Assembly (NCBI GenBank): GCA_025642075.2
Contig: JAODUO010000585.1
Location: forward strand, 218,910-282,909
Reading direction: 5' to 3'
DNA: 64,000 nt
Origin: Ridgeia piscesae
Taxonomy: Eukaryota; Annelida; Polychaeta; Sabellida; Siboglinidae
Under the pieces are notes generated by a model. The model was not told where the DNA came from. It worked only from the letters and a program-made list of their open reading frames with translations, and did not search any database. Shown here piece after piece: positions 11,240 through 24,300 of the stretch (within the stretch, counting starts at the first letter, position 1; the number at the start of each line of letters is the position of its first letter). The position numbers and the translations under genes were made by a program.

Positions 11240-13095
11240 TAGCTTTATCTCTGCTGGTACTGTCATATCTGTATCAGCAGCCTTGCTAGAATTTGCTCTA
11301 CCTTGTCTGTATTAGATCTGCATTTTTGCATTGCCACAGCCTTGTCTGTGTCGACACCATCTTGTTTGTGTGTAGATGAACAAACAGCCGCAGCAGCTGA
11401 ATAACAAGATCATTGTGTGCAGTTGGGACCCAGAAATAAATGGATGACGTTCATGCGGGCACAAGTCCTTCCCTACTGCATATACATATGTGTGTTCGGG
11501 AGGTACGTGGATATAAAAAGGAATTTGCAATGATTTATTTTATTATAGTTTACGATTTATCCAAATTCCCTGATTTGTTCTGCCTCAACGTACTTGTAAA
11601 TCAGTAATGATATTGGTACGCTGAATATTTTAATATGTATCTTTGTGTATTTTCAAACAAATTATAGAACTAACATAGTGAGAGATCAAACAATTATGCA
11701 GTGGTGAATGTTGAAATATATTTATATATCAATTAACTAGATTTATGATTGACCAATTCATCTGAGTAATTTTTTTAATTCCAAGGTGTGATATTAAGAT
11801 GATCATTGATTGATTGTCTTTTCCAATAGCCGTATGCAACAGCATCAAGCCTATCACAAACGAGATGCTCTTTGACGGCTTCGAGAAGTACCGCTGGAGG
11901 CCCGGTCAACTAAAGCGGTCATCACAGAGACTGACCAGGACCGACAATTGATGCCACCAGTTCTTAAACTGCCCCGTCGATGAGGGTGACTGCAAACTGG
12001 AAGACGCCCCAGCCTGTTGAAATCAACAGCTACTTTTAAATGCTTATGGCCATGGAGCTGAAGGAGAGAGAAATAGGGACTGGATTATTGCTGCCAGATC
12101 CGACAAGCTTACTAAAATGGCTGCTACAAATACGAAGCTGTCAGACGGACATTCCAGTATGACGTTAGTCAACGTCCTGGCTCCAAAATTGTTGTTTGCC
12201 ACCAAAACAGACCACTGTCACCGGGACACCCGATACATTATGGGGCATCGGTGCAACAAACGACTCCTGTGATATGCTCAACTCAGCTTCATTGATTAAT
12301 CCCGAGGAATTCTCTACTGGGCTGACATAAGTCTGATTATTTTTCAGATTAACAAAACCTTTTTAGTTACCTAGTTTCATACACCCACTATGATTAGGAA
12401 CAGGACGGGCCAGATTAAATCAACTTTGTATTAAGAGCATTTAGCAGACATGGGCCGAATTCACCATGCCATTACACCATTATAAAATGGGCTGAATTCA
12501 CCAGAATGTTGGACCGACTTCACCGTCTTAACACCCGCACCCGCCCCCGTGCCAAAAGCCTTGTGATGAACTTCCGATGAACAGTACAGTTGATTCAGTC
12601 CATTCCCATACATTGGTAGAATGTATATATTTAGTGTATTATTAACTACACGCTGGATTGCGAAGATGACATGTGCCATGTGGCGACCACCACTAGATGA
12701 TCTAACCAACCTTTCTTGCGAACGCATTGCAAAAGATCCAACAGTTTTTCTGACGTTCCTTCACGCTCGATGTTGTTATTTTTGTTGCAAACCGCTTTAG
12801 CACGTCAGAAACCTGCAAATAATCAAAATAAATATCCATTTATGATGTCCTATTGCTGTCTAACAATTAATAAAATCATAAATACGTCACCCACATCACT
12901 CAAAACATACATTACTGCAGTCCGCCATATTGGTTGTGCAATGCACCGGCGACCAACTTGCCGAATACTTTCTTTTACTGATAAAATACAGTCATACGCT
13001 ATTATTTGGAGTTTATGGGTCAACAATTTTAATTTACACATCTGGCAGCATGTCATTATACATTTGAGAAGCAAAATTTAAAACACTGTATTATT
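11240..13095. other. No confirmed gene; coding-like patch at 11831-12340
   Basis: After a possible acceptor (TTTTCCAATAG, ending 11830) a plus-strand frame reads KPITNEMLFDGFEKY and RWRPGQLKR before a stop near 11950. The same stretch continues protein-like to about 12270 with stops. I do not recognise a family. Further on, GGGCYGAATTCACC is loosely repeated around 12450-12520. The rest is featureless. Confidence 0.3.
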
Positions 13096-13152
13096 TTGGG
13101 TCAAAGGTTACAGAACATGTGGTGCAGGCTGTTATTAGCCTACCACTGTAAA

Positions 13153-13296
13153 ATGCCGCGGTTACAGATAGATTTATGTCCTACATTGACGCAAATCGTT
13201 TTAGAAAAGTTGTCGAAAATAGGGGTGCACGATGTTGTGGATATTTTAACAACGGACGCAATCGAAGTATCCCAGAAAGCGAAAGTGTCTTATAAA
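13153..13296 (+). CDS. RAD51D-like exon, N-terminal domain
   Basis: This block of 48 codons starts at ATG 13153 and ends before a GTACTT donor. It contains LCPTLTQ, the VVDILTTDAIEVS block and ends in KVSYK. RAD51D proteins start with the same LCP...VVD...SYK layout. In human RAD51D, as I recall it, an intron also follows codon 48 (c.144), so start and donor agree. The human first intron is not present here: codons 1-48 are continuous. The domain is the helix-hairpin-helix-like N-terminal domain that contacts XRCC2 in the vertebrate complex. Confidence 0.88.
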
Positions 13297-13339
13297 GTAC
13301 TTAATTATCGCCCACTCTTGATCCCGAATCTGTATTATC

Positions 13340-13880
13340 CTCCGTTACCCAGGCTCCGTGAGGTGGCAGCACTTTTAAGCCCCTCAACTCTGCCTGGGGA
13401 ATGAATGGGCTGCAGTTGTAACCGCCAGGGCGGCCTTACCCCAGATTAGGGTATAGACGCGATTGACTCTTAGGCCAACTATGAAATAAAAATAACGATA
13501 TACTTTTAAAAGATAATGATATCCTATGAAAAGTATTCAACATTGAACTTATATATTAATACAAAACTAAAACAAAAATGTGCAGTTGTTTATAAAATAG
13601 GAATTACGGCAGGATTAACCAGTATCCGTGAGGTGGCAGCATTGTTTAGTCCCACACGGATAATATTCAAAGTCACCAGACTGTCCACTCGGCGTAGTTC
13701 AGCAGCCAACCAACAATCGATTAAGCGAGGCTAAATCTGGATTAGCTTCGATTACCCATGACCAGCCCCCCTCACAATGGTCTCAGGAAAACCTGCTCTG
13801 GATTTGTGACTGCCAGGGTGGCTTAGCCTAAAGTAGGGTAGCGACGATGATTGGATTTCGGGCCTAATTTGGACAAATTA
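13340..13880. repeat. Diverged direct repeat pair within the RAD51D-like intron
   Basis: 13348-13480 and 13627-13875 share TCCGTGAGGTGGCAGCA near the start and a GCCAGGGYGGCYTTA...GTAGGGTA segment near the end. They look like two copies of one interspersed element, the second with an extra internal segment. No coding capacity is recognised. Confidence 0.65.
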
Positions 13881-15124
13881 AGGATACCCTTTTTATCAGA
13901 TAATACTATATAAAATACTGAAATAAAATCACACACAAAATAAAAAAATAAAACATATTGTAATTTTTTCATCAAATTGTTTACTTTTTGTGTATATGCA
14001 TTTTAAAACTTTGTTTCGTTATCAAAAGCATATACATACTATATTATATAAACATTATTGTAATACATATAAAATTGTGAAATAATCCAAAATGGTGATG
14101 CTGTCTGACAGCTTTGAACAGTGACACTAGGAAATAGTTACACAAGCAAAGCATTAAGTTTCACCACACTCACCACACTATCTTCTTGGCCAAGCTATGC
14201 AGCCAAATGTGTCTGGCTAGCCTGCCAATTGAACACATGAATCAAAATAAGCCTTTTCTGTTTTACAAATATCTGAAGAAACATGTGCTTAGTGAAAACC
14301 TAGCTGCCATTGTATGAGAAGCAGCATGGAATAGCTACACCATTTCATATAAATACATCTGACCATAGTAGCAAATCTTAATTAAACTATAAACCACGAG
14401 GTTCCAATTGATCGACCCAAAAATAGTCAGATCTTGCTATTTTAGGGTCTGAAGATAGTGGAATGTATTATAATTGCATATTTATCATAATCATAAATTT
14501 GTTAATAATATATTAAATTACAAGTAGGCCTAAGTATTCATTACCTCTAGAGCGCGTACATAGTAGGCATTTTTAAACATTAAACTGTTTCATCACATGA
14601 AATAGTAATGTTACTAATGTACTCCATGGTTTATGTTGACATTCCAAATGACATCACTGGCATCAGTACAAAATTAATATTAGGGGAGGACTGAGCCAGA
14701 GCTTCAACTCCACTCCGAAAACAGAGGAGCATCGTTGAAGAGTCATAACTGATGCTCCAAGTTATTTTCAAAACTTCACATGCAGTCCCCAAACAAAACA
14801 TGCTCCCCTTCCCTAATATATTGCTAAATATTGCCACACCACCTCTAAACATTGGGGGCTAAGTCAACTTCTACTACGATAGGGGCCTTTTAGGGGGCTC
14901 AGCACCAAGGCCCCCAAACTTCAACACCTGTGATCATTATATTCATGAGATGTGTTGCAAGCAGTTGTGTATACACTGTAGTGCCATTCTCAATTGAGAA
15001 ACTAATTGAAATATTTTCTGTTTATTAAACAGATTCTGTATAATCTCTATACACTGTACAAATGCATTACAGCCCACTAAAACAAATAAACAATGGTAGT
15101 TTTCCTGTACTTGTCTGTTTACAG

Positions 15125-15226
15125 GATGTACTGTCAAATCAACGTGTTCTTCTGTCCCTGTACTCAGCATTCCCCACGAATGCTGCTGACTTCTATGTTG
15201 ATGTCATGTCATCAGTTGCAATTATG
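15125..15226 (+). CDS. RAD51D-like exon, linker region (3' end lost)
   Basis: After the acceptor TTTACAG (15118-15124) the frame reads QRVLLSLYSAFPTNAADFY, which corresponds to the RAD51D segment just before the ATPase core. The expected continuation toward the Walker A loop is missing after codon 34. The reading frame runs into ATAATATAA with no good GT donor nearby; GTTGCA at 15214 is a poor candidate. The right end given here is therefore the limit of similarity, not a proven exon boundary. Confidence 0.75.
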
Positions 15227-15339
15227 ATTACGATAATATAAAAAAATTGTATGCTATCCTTCTAGAATTGCAGTTCACATTTAATTGTAATAAAAAAATC
15301 AATATTAGACAATAATAATATTGATTATTAACAATGTTG

Positions 15340-15341
<2 letters not shown>

Positions 15342-15391
<50 letters not shown>
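15342..15391. repeat. (TA)n microsatellite at the position of the missing RAD51D exons
   Basis: An uninterrupted TA run sits between the truncated linker exon and the next intact exon. Such runs often break assemblies, so it bears on whether the exon loss is real. Confidence 0.95.
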
Positions 15392-15396
<5 letters not shown>

Positions 15397-15536
15397 CGTG
15401 TTACATAAAAGCACACGATTCAAAATGCAATGTGTGTCATAGTGATATTTTAATAAAATAGAACTATGATTTCTTACATCAAAACTTATAGATACACAGT
15501 AGTGTTAATGCATCTTTATGAATCTATATTTTGCAG

Positions 15537-15638
15537 ACTGTTGAGATGATTGGATCTCTTATTCGCTGCTGTAAAGTCTACAGTGTATTTGAACTTCTGT
15601 CAGGGTTGGAGACACTCAAGGCCAGCCTTGATGACCAG
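15537..15638 (+). CDS. RAD51D-like exon before Walker B
   Basis: The block lies between acceptor TTTTGCAG (to 15536) and donor GTAACA (from 15639). It is 102 bases, phase 0 to phase 0, 34 codons, with SVFELLSGLETLK aligning to the RAD51D segment of FQMLDVLQEL type. The human counterpart is 96 bases by memory. Confidence 0.82.
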
Positions 15639-15899
15639 GTAACAGATCAGACATAGTGCTGATGTCTGCCTGAAAAAAGGTCATGTAATGTGTTTACCAT
15701 GTTCTAAAAGCATAATAGTTTAACTTAACTGTATTTTTCATGTACACATTATATACAGCACCACTGATGTATCTAGAATGTTGGTAAGCAAAGCCAAAAC
15801 TGTTTTAGTATGTAAAAATATGTTACAAAATAATAATGTTGTTAAAGCCAAAGGTGGCCATGGACTAATGTCTGCTAAATATCTTACTGTACAACACTC

Positions 15900-16154
<255 letters not shown>

Positions 16155-16503
16155 ACACGCACTTGAGGTAAACACGCACTTGAGATTATAATAAAATAAA
16201 CTTTGTTGGAACGTAAAATTATTAGAAACAAATAATGCCACCAAACTTACTATTGCAGTTTGTTTGATGACATTAAGCCACATATTGAATGGACTATGAC
16301 TGAAACATGTTTTTAAAAGAATAGTGAATTGAACTGTCCAATGTAATAAACCTCTTCTCTTACAATTATATTTAAATCTCCATCATTCAGCTAATATCAT
16401 TGAAGAGTTTATCAAAGAATGTTGTTGCTATGATTTCTTGTGCATGTAATTGTGCAGAATGCATGTTTAATGGTATAATTTGTGTTATTGTATACGAATT
16501 CAG

Positions 16504-16597
16504 ACTGACAAACTGTGTTCAACATCACTGAAGTTGGTTATTGTGGACTGTGTGGCTGCCGTCATTTCGCCAGTTCTAGGAGGTTTTCAAACAGATG
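16504..16597 (+). CDS. RAD51D-like exon with Walker B
   Basis: The block lies between acceptor ACAG (intron end CAG at 16501-16503) and donor GTATGC (16598). It is 94 bases, entering in phase 0 and leaving in phase 1. It encodes LKLVIVDCVAAVISPVLGG, the hydrophobic strand ending in Asp of Walker B and the conserved SPLLGG-type turn of RAD51D. The human exon is 91 bases with the same phases by memory. Confidence 0.92.
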
Positions 16598-17123
16598 GTA
16601 TGCACATTATTCAAAGTACAGGTGTAGTACAGTTGTAATGAGTTTTGTCTAAATACGTATCTGTCCTCACCACAGACAACACATGTAATTATTAGACTGT
16701 AAATATTTATACTATAAATATTTGTTTTCATTTATTTAAATGTGTTGTTGTCATTTTATCAAGAGGACATTCACAGGCACTAGTCTGTAAGATCAACTGC
16801 AAAACTCAAATAATTTACCTGATAGATTTTTATTAATTCGAGTTTTACTTTACTTGTTTTAGCATAAAATGCACATGTGATTTAAATAAATTATGGTTCT
16901 AATGAACATTGAAAACAGACAGGAAAAGGTAAACAAATATGTCAAAATAATATATTAACATAAGGTTTTAATATATATATAATACTGTTATGAGGTAAGC
17001 AGTTTGGTTGGCCTGTGGTGACTTGCAATGTTTTCTGATATTCTCAACAGTGATTTTTGTCCCAGTTCCATGATGAGCATGTTTATAAGTTGGTTTGGTG
17101 TATGAAGTTTAGTTTGCTTGCAG

Positions 17124-17194
17124 GGCATGCATATATGATACACATTTCAAGAGTTCTTAAGACATTAGCTGCGGAATACTCTGTGCCTGTATTG
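17124..17194 (+). CDS. RAD51D-like exon after Walker B
   Basis: Acceptor TTGCAG, donor GTAAGG. It is 71 bases, entering in phase 1 and leaving in phase 0, as I recall for the human exon. It encodes YMIHISRVLKTLAAEYSVPV, matching the LKTLA helix and following strand of RAD51D. Confidence 0.9.
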
Positions 17195-17199
17195 GTAAG

Positions 17200-17960
17200 G
17201 CCAGACATTTTATATTTCATGCTTTACTGACATATTGTTCCCAAAACAGTGTTGGGAATGCCAATACAATTTAAATGTCTTGTCTTGAGACCATACTGAA
17301 TGAAAATATAAAGACATTTTATTTAGCACATGAAATTGATATTCATGTTGCGCTATGATATTATCTAATTTATGTAAGACAATTTTATAAATCCCTGTTA
17401 GACGACATATACAGAAGCACATTTGTTTTCAGAAAGCGATAAGCTCCATCCACCTTTTTTATTATCACAACGCGATTTATCAGTATTCCGCCAATGAATG
17501 CCACCTTGCCACACATGCAGCTATGGGGAGCAATGGAGCACATTTTATTTTATAACAAATAATTGAATGATACATTTTTTATAACAAATCTTTAAAAAAA
17601 TATTTCAAAGTCTGATTTTGAATTAATAGTATAAACCAATTTCATTTTCATGGTTTTGTTTAAACTTTGAGGTTGAAGCACAAGTGACTTTTACTCAGAA
17701 CGAAGAAATGGACATATTAAATTTTGCCCTGAATCCTTTGCAATGTTCTTCTTCACATATGGTGGTGCTAATTAGATATACATATGTAAGGGATCGTGAT
17801 GTTGAACACTAAACTCAACACACTGACGATGTTAGAATTTTTTTTTTGGGTATAATTGACACCTAGTGGCTCTCCTTCATGACAATGCCGGCACAATTAA
17901 GTGACAGCTCGCTGTCCGCGCCCGCTGTCCATCTGCATGGCTCGGCCGCAGGCCGGCTTT
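17200..17960. other. Intron sequence of the RAD51D-like gene, no other feature
   Basis: AT-rich intron DNA between the LKTLA exon and the 30-bp satellite. No coding block was recognised. Confidence 0.6.
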
Positions 17961-17964
17961 ATAA

Positions 17965-20960
17965 AGTCTGGCCCGACAGATATTGCACTACTACCACATA
18001 GCCCGACAGACGACGCACTACTCCCACATGGCCCGACAGATATTGCACTACTCCCACATGGCCCGACAGATGACGCACTACTCCCACATGGCCCGACAGA
18101 TGACGCACTACTCCCATGGCCCGACAGATGATGCGCTATTCCCACATGGCCCGACAGATGACACGCTACTCCCACATGGCCCGACAGATGACGCACTACT
18201 CCCACATGGCCCGACAGATGACGCACTACTCCCACATGGCCCGACAGATGACGCGCTACTCCCACATGGCCCGCAGATGGCCTACTCCCACATGGCCCGA
18301 CAGATGCCGCACTACTCCCACATGGCCCGACAGATGACGCACTACTCCCACATGGCCCGACAGATGACACTCTACTCTCACATGGCCCGACAAATGACAC
18401 TCTACTCCCACATGGCACGACAAATGATGCGCTATTCCCACATGGCCCGACAGATGACGCACTATTCCCACATGGCCCGACAGATGACACTCTACTCCCA
18501 CATGGCCCGACAGATGACACTCTACTCCCACATGGCCCGACAGATGACACTCTACTACCACATGGCCCGACAGATGACACTCTACTCCCACATGGCCCGA
18601 CAGATGACACTCTACTACCACATGGCCCGACAGATGACACTCTACTCCCACATGGCCCGACAGATGACACTCTACTACCACATGGCCCGACAGATGACAC
18701 TCTACTACCACATGGCCTGGCAGATGACGCGCTACTCTCTCATGGCCCGACAGATGATGCGCTATTCACACATGGCCCGACAGATGATGCGCTATTCCCA
18801 CATGGCCCGACAGATGACACTCTACTCCCACATGGCCCGACAGATGACGCGCTACCCCCACATAGCCCGACAGATGACGCGCTACTCCCACATGGCCCGA
18901 CAGATGACACTCTACTCCCACATGGCCCGACAGATGACGCGCTACCCCCAATAGCCCGACAGATGACACTCTACTCCCACATGGCCCGACAGATGACACT
19001 CTACCCCCACATAGCCCGACAGATGACGCGCTACTCCCACATGGCACGACAGATGATGCGCTACTCTCACATGGCCCGACAGATGACACGCTACTCTCAC
19101 ATGGCCCGACAGATGACACGCTACTCCCACATGGCCCGACAGATGACATTACTCCCACATGGCACGACAGATGATGCGCTATTCCCACATGGCACGACAG
19201 ATGACACGCTACTCTCACATGGCCCGACAGATGACACGCTACTCTCACATGGCCCGACAGCGGACGCACTACTCCCACATGGCACGACAGATGATGCGCT
19301 ATTCCCACATGGCCCGACAGATGACATTACTCCCACATGGCCCGACAGATGACATTACTCCCACATGGCACGACAGATGACATTACTCCCACATGGCACG
19401 ACAGATGATGCGCTATTCCCACATGGCCCGACAGATGACATTACTCCCACATGGCACGACAGATGATGCGCTATTCCCACATGGCCCGACAGATGACACT
19501 CTACTCCCACATGGCCCGACAGATGACACGCTACTCTCACATGGCCCGACAGATGACACTCTACTCCCACATGGCCCGACAGATGATGCGCTATTCCCAC
19601 ATGGCCCGACAGATGACACTCTACTCCCACATGGCACGACAGATGATGCGCTATTCCCACATGGCCCGACAGATGACACGCTACTCTCACATGGCCCGAC
19701 AGATGACACTCTACTCCCACATGGCCCGACAGATGATGAGCTATTCCCACATGGCCCGACAGATGACACTCTACTCCCACATGGCACGACAGATGATGCG
19801 CTATTCCCACATGGCACGACAGATGACACTCTACTCCCACATGGCCCGACAGATGACATGCTACTCCCACATGGCCCGACAGATGACATGCTACTCCCAC
19901 ATGGCCCGACAGATGACGCACTACTCCCACATGGCCCGACAGATGACATGCTACTCCCACATGGCCCAACAAAAGACGCCTACTCCCATGGCCCACAGTG
20001 ACCCTACTCCCACATGGCCCGCAGATGACGCCTCTCCCACATGGCCCGACAGATGACGCACTACTCCCACATGGCCCGACAGATGACATGCTACTCCCAC
20101 ATGGCCCGACAGATAACGCTACTCCCACATGGCCCGACAGATGACATGCTACTCCCACATGGCCCGACAGATGACGCACTACTCCCACATGGCCCGACAG
20201 ATGACGCACTACTCCCACATGGCCCGACAGATGACGCACTACTCCCACATGGCCCGACAGATGACGCTACTCCCACATGGCCCGACAGATGACGCACTAC
20301 TCCCACATGGCACGACAGATGACGCACTACTCCCACATGGCCCGACAGATGACGCACTACTCCCACATGGGCCCGACAGATGACGCCTCCCCCCTGGCCC
20401 GACAGATGACCCTACTCCCACAGGGCCCGACAGATGATGCACTACTCCCACATGGCCCGACAAAAGACGCACTACCCCCACATGGCCCGACAGATGACGC
20501 GCTACTCCCACTGGCCCACAGTGACCACTACCCCCAAATGGCCCGACAGATGACGCACTACTCCCACATGGCCCGACAGATGACGCGCTACTCCCACATG
20601 GCCCGACAGATGACGCGCTACTCCCACATGGCCCGACAGATGACGCACTACTCCCACATGGCCCGACAGATGACGCACTACTCCCACATGGCCCGACAGA
20701 TGACGCACTACTCCCACATGGCCCGACAGAAGACGCACTACTCCCACATGGCCCGACAGAAGACGCACTACTCCCACATGGCCCGACAGATGACATGCTA
20801 CTCCCACATGGCCCGACAGATGACGCACTACTCCCACATGGCGTGACAGATGACGCGCTACTCACACATGGCCCGACATATGACACGCTACTCCCACATG
20901 GCCCGACAGATGACGCGCTACTCCAACATGGCCCAACAAATGACGCGCTATGCCCACATC
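17965..20960. repeat. 30-bp intronic satellite, about 100 copies
   Basis: A 30-bp unit (ending ACTCCCACATGGCCCGACAG) repeats for about 3 kb inside the last intron of the RAD51D-like gene. Several subtypes occur in blocks: GACGCACTACT, GACACTCTACT, GATGCGCTATT with CATGGCACG, and GACATGCTACT. Because 30 is divisible by three, long frames of a ten-residue repeat appear on both strands. Units of 26-29 bases and a disordered patch at 19970-20040 break those frames, so no coding constraint is seen. Confidence 0.97.
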
Positions 20961-21181
20961 CTCAGAGCTTCCCTACCAGGAATGCTACAGTAAACACAAT
21001 GCAATAACGGGCGCTCTAGCCCTTTCGGCGCCTGTACCACTGTACCACTAGATTATAATGCTACACCTTTACCACAATTCTACACCTTTACACATGTAGT
21101 AGAAATTCCTTTCCTTTCTAGTTTGAAAAAAGTTAATGTAACATGTCGCTGTATGTTTCTTTACACTGTTTACTGTTGCAG

Positions 21182-21307
21182 ATCACGAATTATGTCGTTG
21201 ATGGCGATGTCGTTTATGGCGATGTACCAAATACTCGCGTTGAACTTCTTAACCCACTAGACAGTGTCGGAGAACTGACCCCGCGACCTGAGTCACACAG
21301 ACAGTGA
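21182..21307 (+). CDS. RAD51D-like terminal exon, shortened
   Basis: After the acceptor CTGTTGCAG (to 21181) the frame continues in phase 0 from the LKTLA exon, reading ITNYVV, as RAD51D does at this junction (VTNH type). It then reads VPNTRVELL, which resembles the VPSTRILL block, and ends in TGA after 41 codons. About ten residues normally in between, including the GRSW motif, are missing. In their place is a 15-bp near-duplication (GTCGTTGATGGCGAT and GTCGTTTATGGCGAT). The family's remaining C terminus is also absent. Confidence 0.65.
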   Translation: MTNYVVDGDVVYGDVPNTRVELLNPLDSVGELTPRPESHRQ

Positions 21308-21309
21308 CC

Positions 21310-24300
21310 ACCAGAGACATGCTGTCCTACTCAAGAGTGACCGACTTCAGACCAATGTGTCCACGACATTTGTCATATGCAGTGCCATGTATTGCTTCAG
21401 CTATGCACATTCTTTATATACAAACTCTCTACGCAAATGTTTGTTGAAGTTGTTATTGTAACTTTTTGAAAATTATTGCAGTTAGATACCTACATGTCAT
21501 TTTATCCTAGTTTTACTTGTCTTGTTTTGCTTTCAACAAACAATAATGTATACAAATACACTTATTTCAGATACAAAATAACATATGATTGGTACTTGCA
21601 CATAAATAGCCTCTAAAAGGTAAATATGTTAAACAATGAGTAGATAAAATTAAATAAGGTTATAAGTTAGATAAGTGTAAAAGTCTAGTAGAATAGATAA
21701 AATAATGAGCAATATATCTGATTGTAAAATAAATATGCAATTTATACATGTAGATAAACACAATTTGAAAAAATTGAATTGATAAAATGAATAATAATAA
21801 TACAATTTATTTGTATAGCAAATGAATAAATTTAAAAGTTGTATAAACAAAATTAATAATTTAAAAAATTTGAACACACAGCATCAGGAACACAGAGTAA
21901 ATAACATGTACACGTTGCAACATGTCAAATCCTGAGGATGCAGGGTTTTTCCCAAAGGATGACCTTGTCCATAAATATCCCAATTAAGTTGCAGATTATC
22001 CGGGATCTGTCCGATGTAGTTGCCAGCTGGTGTATAAAATTTTTGTACCCTAAGCAATTAAGTGGCATCTAGGGGAAGTAGGGGCATGTCCGCACTCGGA
22101 GACATGTCCACACACCCTATTATTTGCGCATCGCGTAATATCTGGTTAGTGGAATCATGCTAAGCGGCAAAGTCTAACTCCCAAATCAACCATTTGCATA
22201 TACTTTTTGATAGAAGTGAATAAGTAAAAAGTTATGACATAAAATGTTATTTTCGTAAAAACTGATGTAATTTTACTCATATGCTGTTATGTGTATTACA
22301 TTAACTATAAGACATGCATTGACATTTTCTTTCATAATTTCAAATTGTATTTTTATGATGTGTGAAATAAAGGATACTTTCATAACCAACATTTTCACAC
22401 AATTCAGAATTGTTCACATGTTGGATGCTTGGGGCATGTTCGCACAGGCCTGTGCGGTCATACCCCACCCGCTGTGCAGACGTATTTCGTGCGTCAGTGC
22501 CTATAATATTATGTAGTCTACTTAGATACATTTTTAGATACTTCAGTTGCTTACCACAAATATTATAGGAAACATTGATGTGATATAGTATAATATTAAA
22601 CTGTTGTAATATTATCACACTTATTTTATATATTTTCATCGCTTCATCAATGTGCAATAGGCTATACATGTATCGTGTTGGCCTCACATTTTCCACGTTG
22701 TGTATAATTAGGTCCGTTAAATAAATAAAGCTTAATTGATCATTGCTCATAGACAAAAAACAAGATGACAAATGATATATAATCTATAAAATAGAACTTT
22801 GCCCGTATACGTTAGTCCATACAAAGCCATGTTCACACAGCCGACAAACTGAGTTTTGAATTTGACTGTTTTTTGATGATTTTTGATTTGATGCTGTTTT
22901 AGCTAGAAAGCATCAGACAAGCTGGGTTGCAAATTTTGACTTTCCCCTGTTACAAATCCATGCTGTTATTTGCTTTGACTCTCAAAGAGGATTAAACATT
23001 TGTGTTCTCTGGTGTTTCTTGTAAGTTTTTTTAAGTAATGCACGTGCCTGTAGCCATAACATACCAATACATATTATTACTGCAGTTACTAGTCAGCTCT
23101 GTGAGACCAACTGTTGCTTCGCTATTCCTGGGGCATAACCGCGCACAGTATGAAGCAGTTGTAACCAAAGCTATATAATAATATAAAAACTTGTGATTGA
23201 CATTAGCAGTCTGCATCCACCAGGAGGAGCTACTGTGCAATGTCTTGCGACTTATCAACCTGTGACCCAGGGATGGCAAAGTTGGTGCAAAGACACTAGA
23301 CAATTGCATTGCCTTTGTAAAACAGTTAAACAGTAAATATTTGATCAGAGGTATTGTGAAAGCATGTTATGTAGCATAAAATATATATTTATTAAATCTC
23401 TTAATGTGTTTAATGTTAACCTTTATCTGTTTAATTTGAATGTTTGGGAAGTTATCATTATCATTATGTATACACTACTTTTGGAGGGGAATTTAATGTA
23501 GCTTTAGAGTTAACGGTGATAAACATGTCACGTGACTTGCCTGAATCCGATATACTGCATCCACAATTGTTTTGAATATGCTGAACAACATTTTCGTAAC
23601 AAGACAACAGCCACAACTTATTTGAAAATATATATTTCAATAAACATTCAAATTTATATAATAATTATTTATACTGTGTAATGTTGCTTTATGATAAAAT
23701 GGTAACATTTTGGATGTGTACTGTAACTTCCAGTTTGATGTGTTCCTTCCTGTTCTCCTATAGCTGCTTCATATTTGTGTACATAATAATTATGTCAGTA
23801 TGTTTTTCTTAAATTTATTCAACATTAAAGACAGACAAACTACAACTATCCATGAAGACAAACTACAACGATACATACCCATATGCATGGAATAGACAAG
23901 AGTTTGTTGTGGGTATCTGCATCAGGGTTATCAACAAATCTGTGTCAGGTGTTTTGGCAACTTCTTGGTGGTACATCTGAATAGGGTGAGGAAGTCTTGG
24001 GCAATGTATCTGCTTATCGCACTCATGGATGATGACCCAGCTAAGTCTCTTCCCTGATGCACAACAAGAAAGGATAGAGTAAGCATGAGTTACATCTTGC
24101 AGCAAATGGTGAGTGATGTTAACTAAGATGCAGCACTTGTGTATTTTAATGTGCCACCTTTGGAGTGTTGTAAGTGTATCTCCTCCAAGGTGCCAAGGTC
24201 CTCTTGCCTTTTTCTGTAGTCTGATCTACCTTTGTTTTTCTAGATTTATTCTTCAATATGACATACTTGACTGCTGACCTCCAGTAACCGATGCCCTTGA

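Noticed and set aside
17965..20960. Long open frames of a ten-residue repeat on both strands
   Set aside because: They follow from a 30-bp period; off-length units shift frames and no splice or start signal fits. Treated as an intronic satellite.
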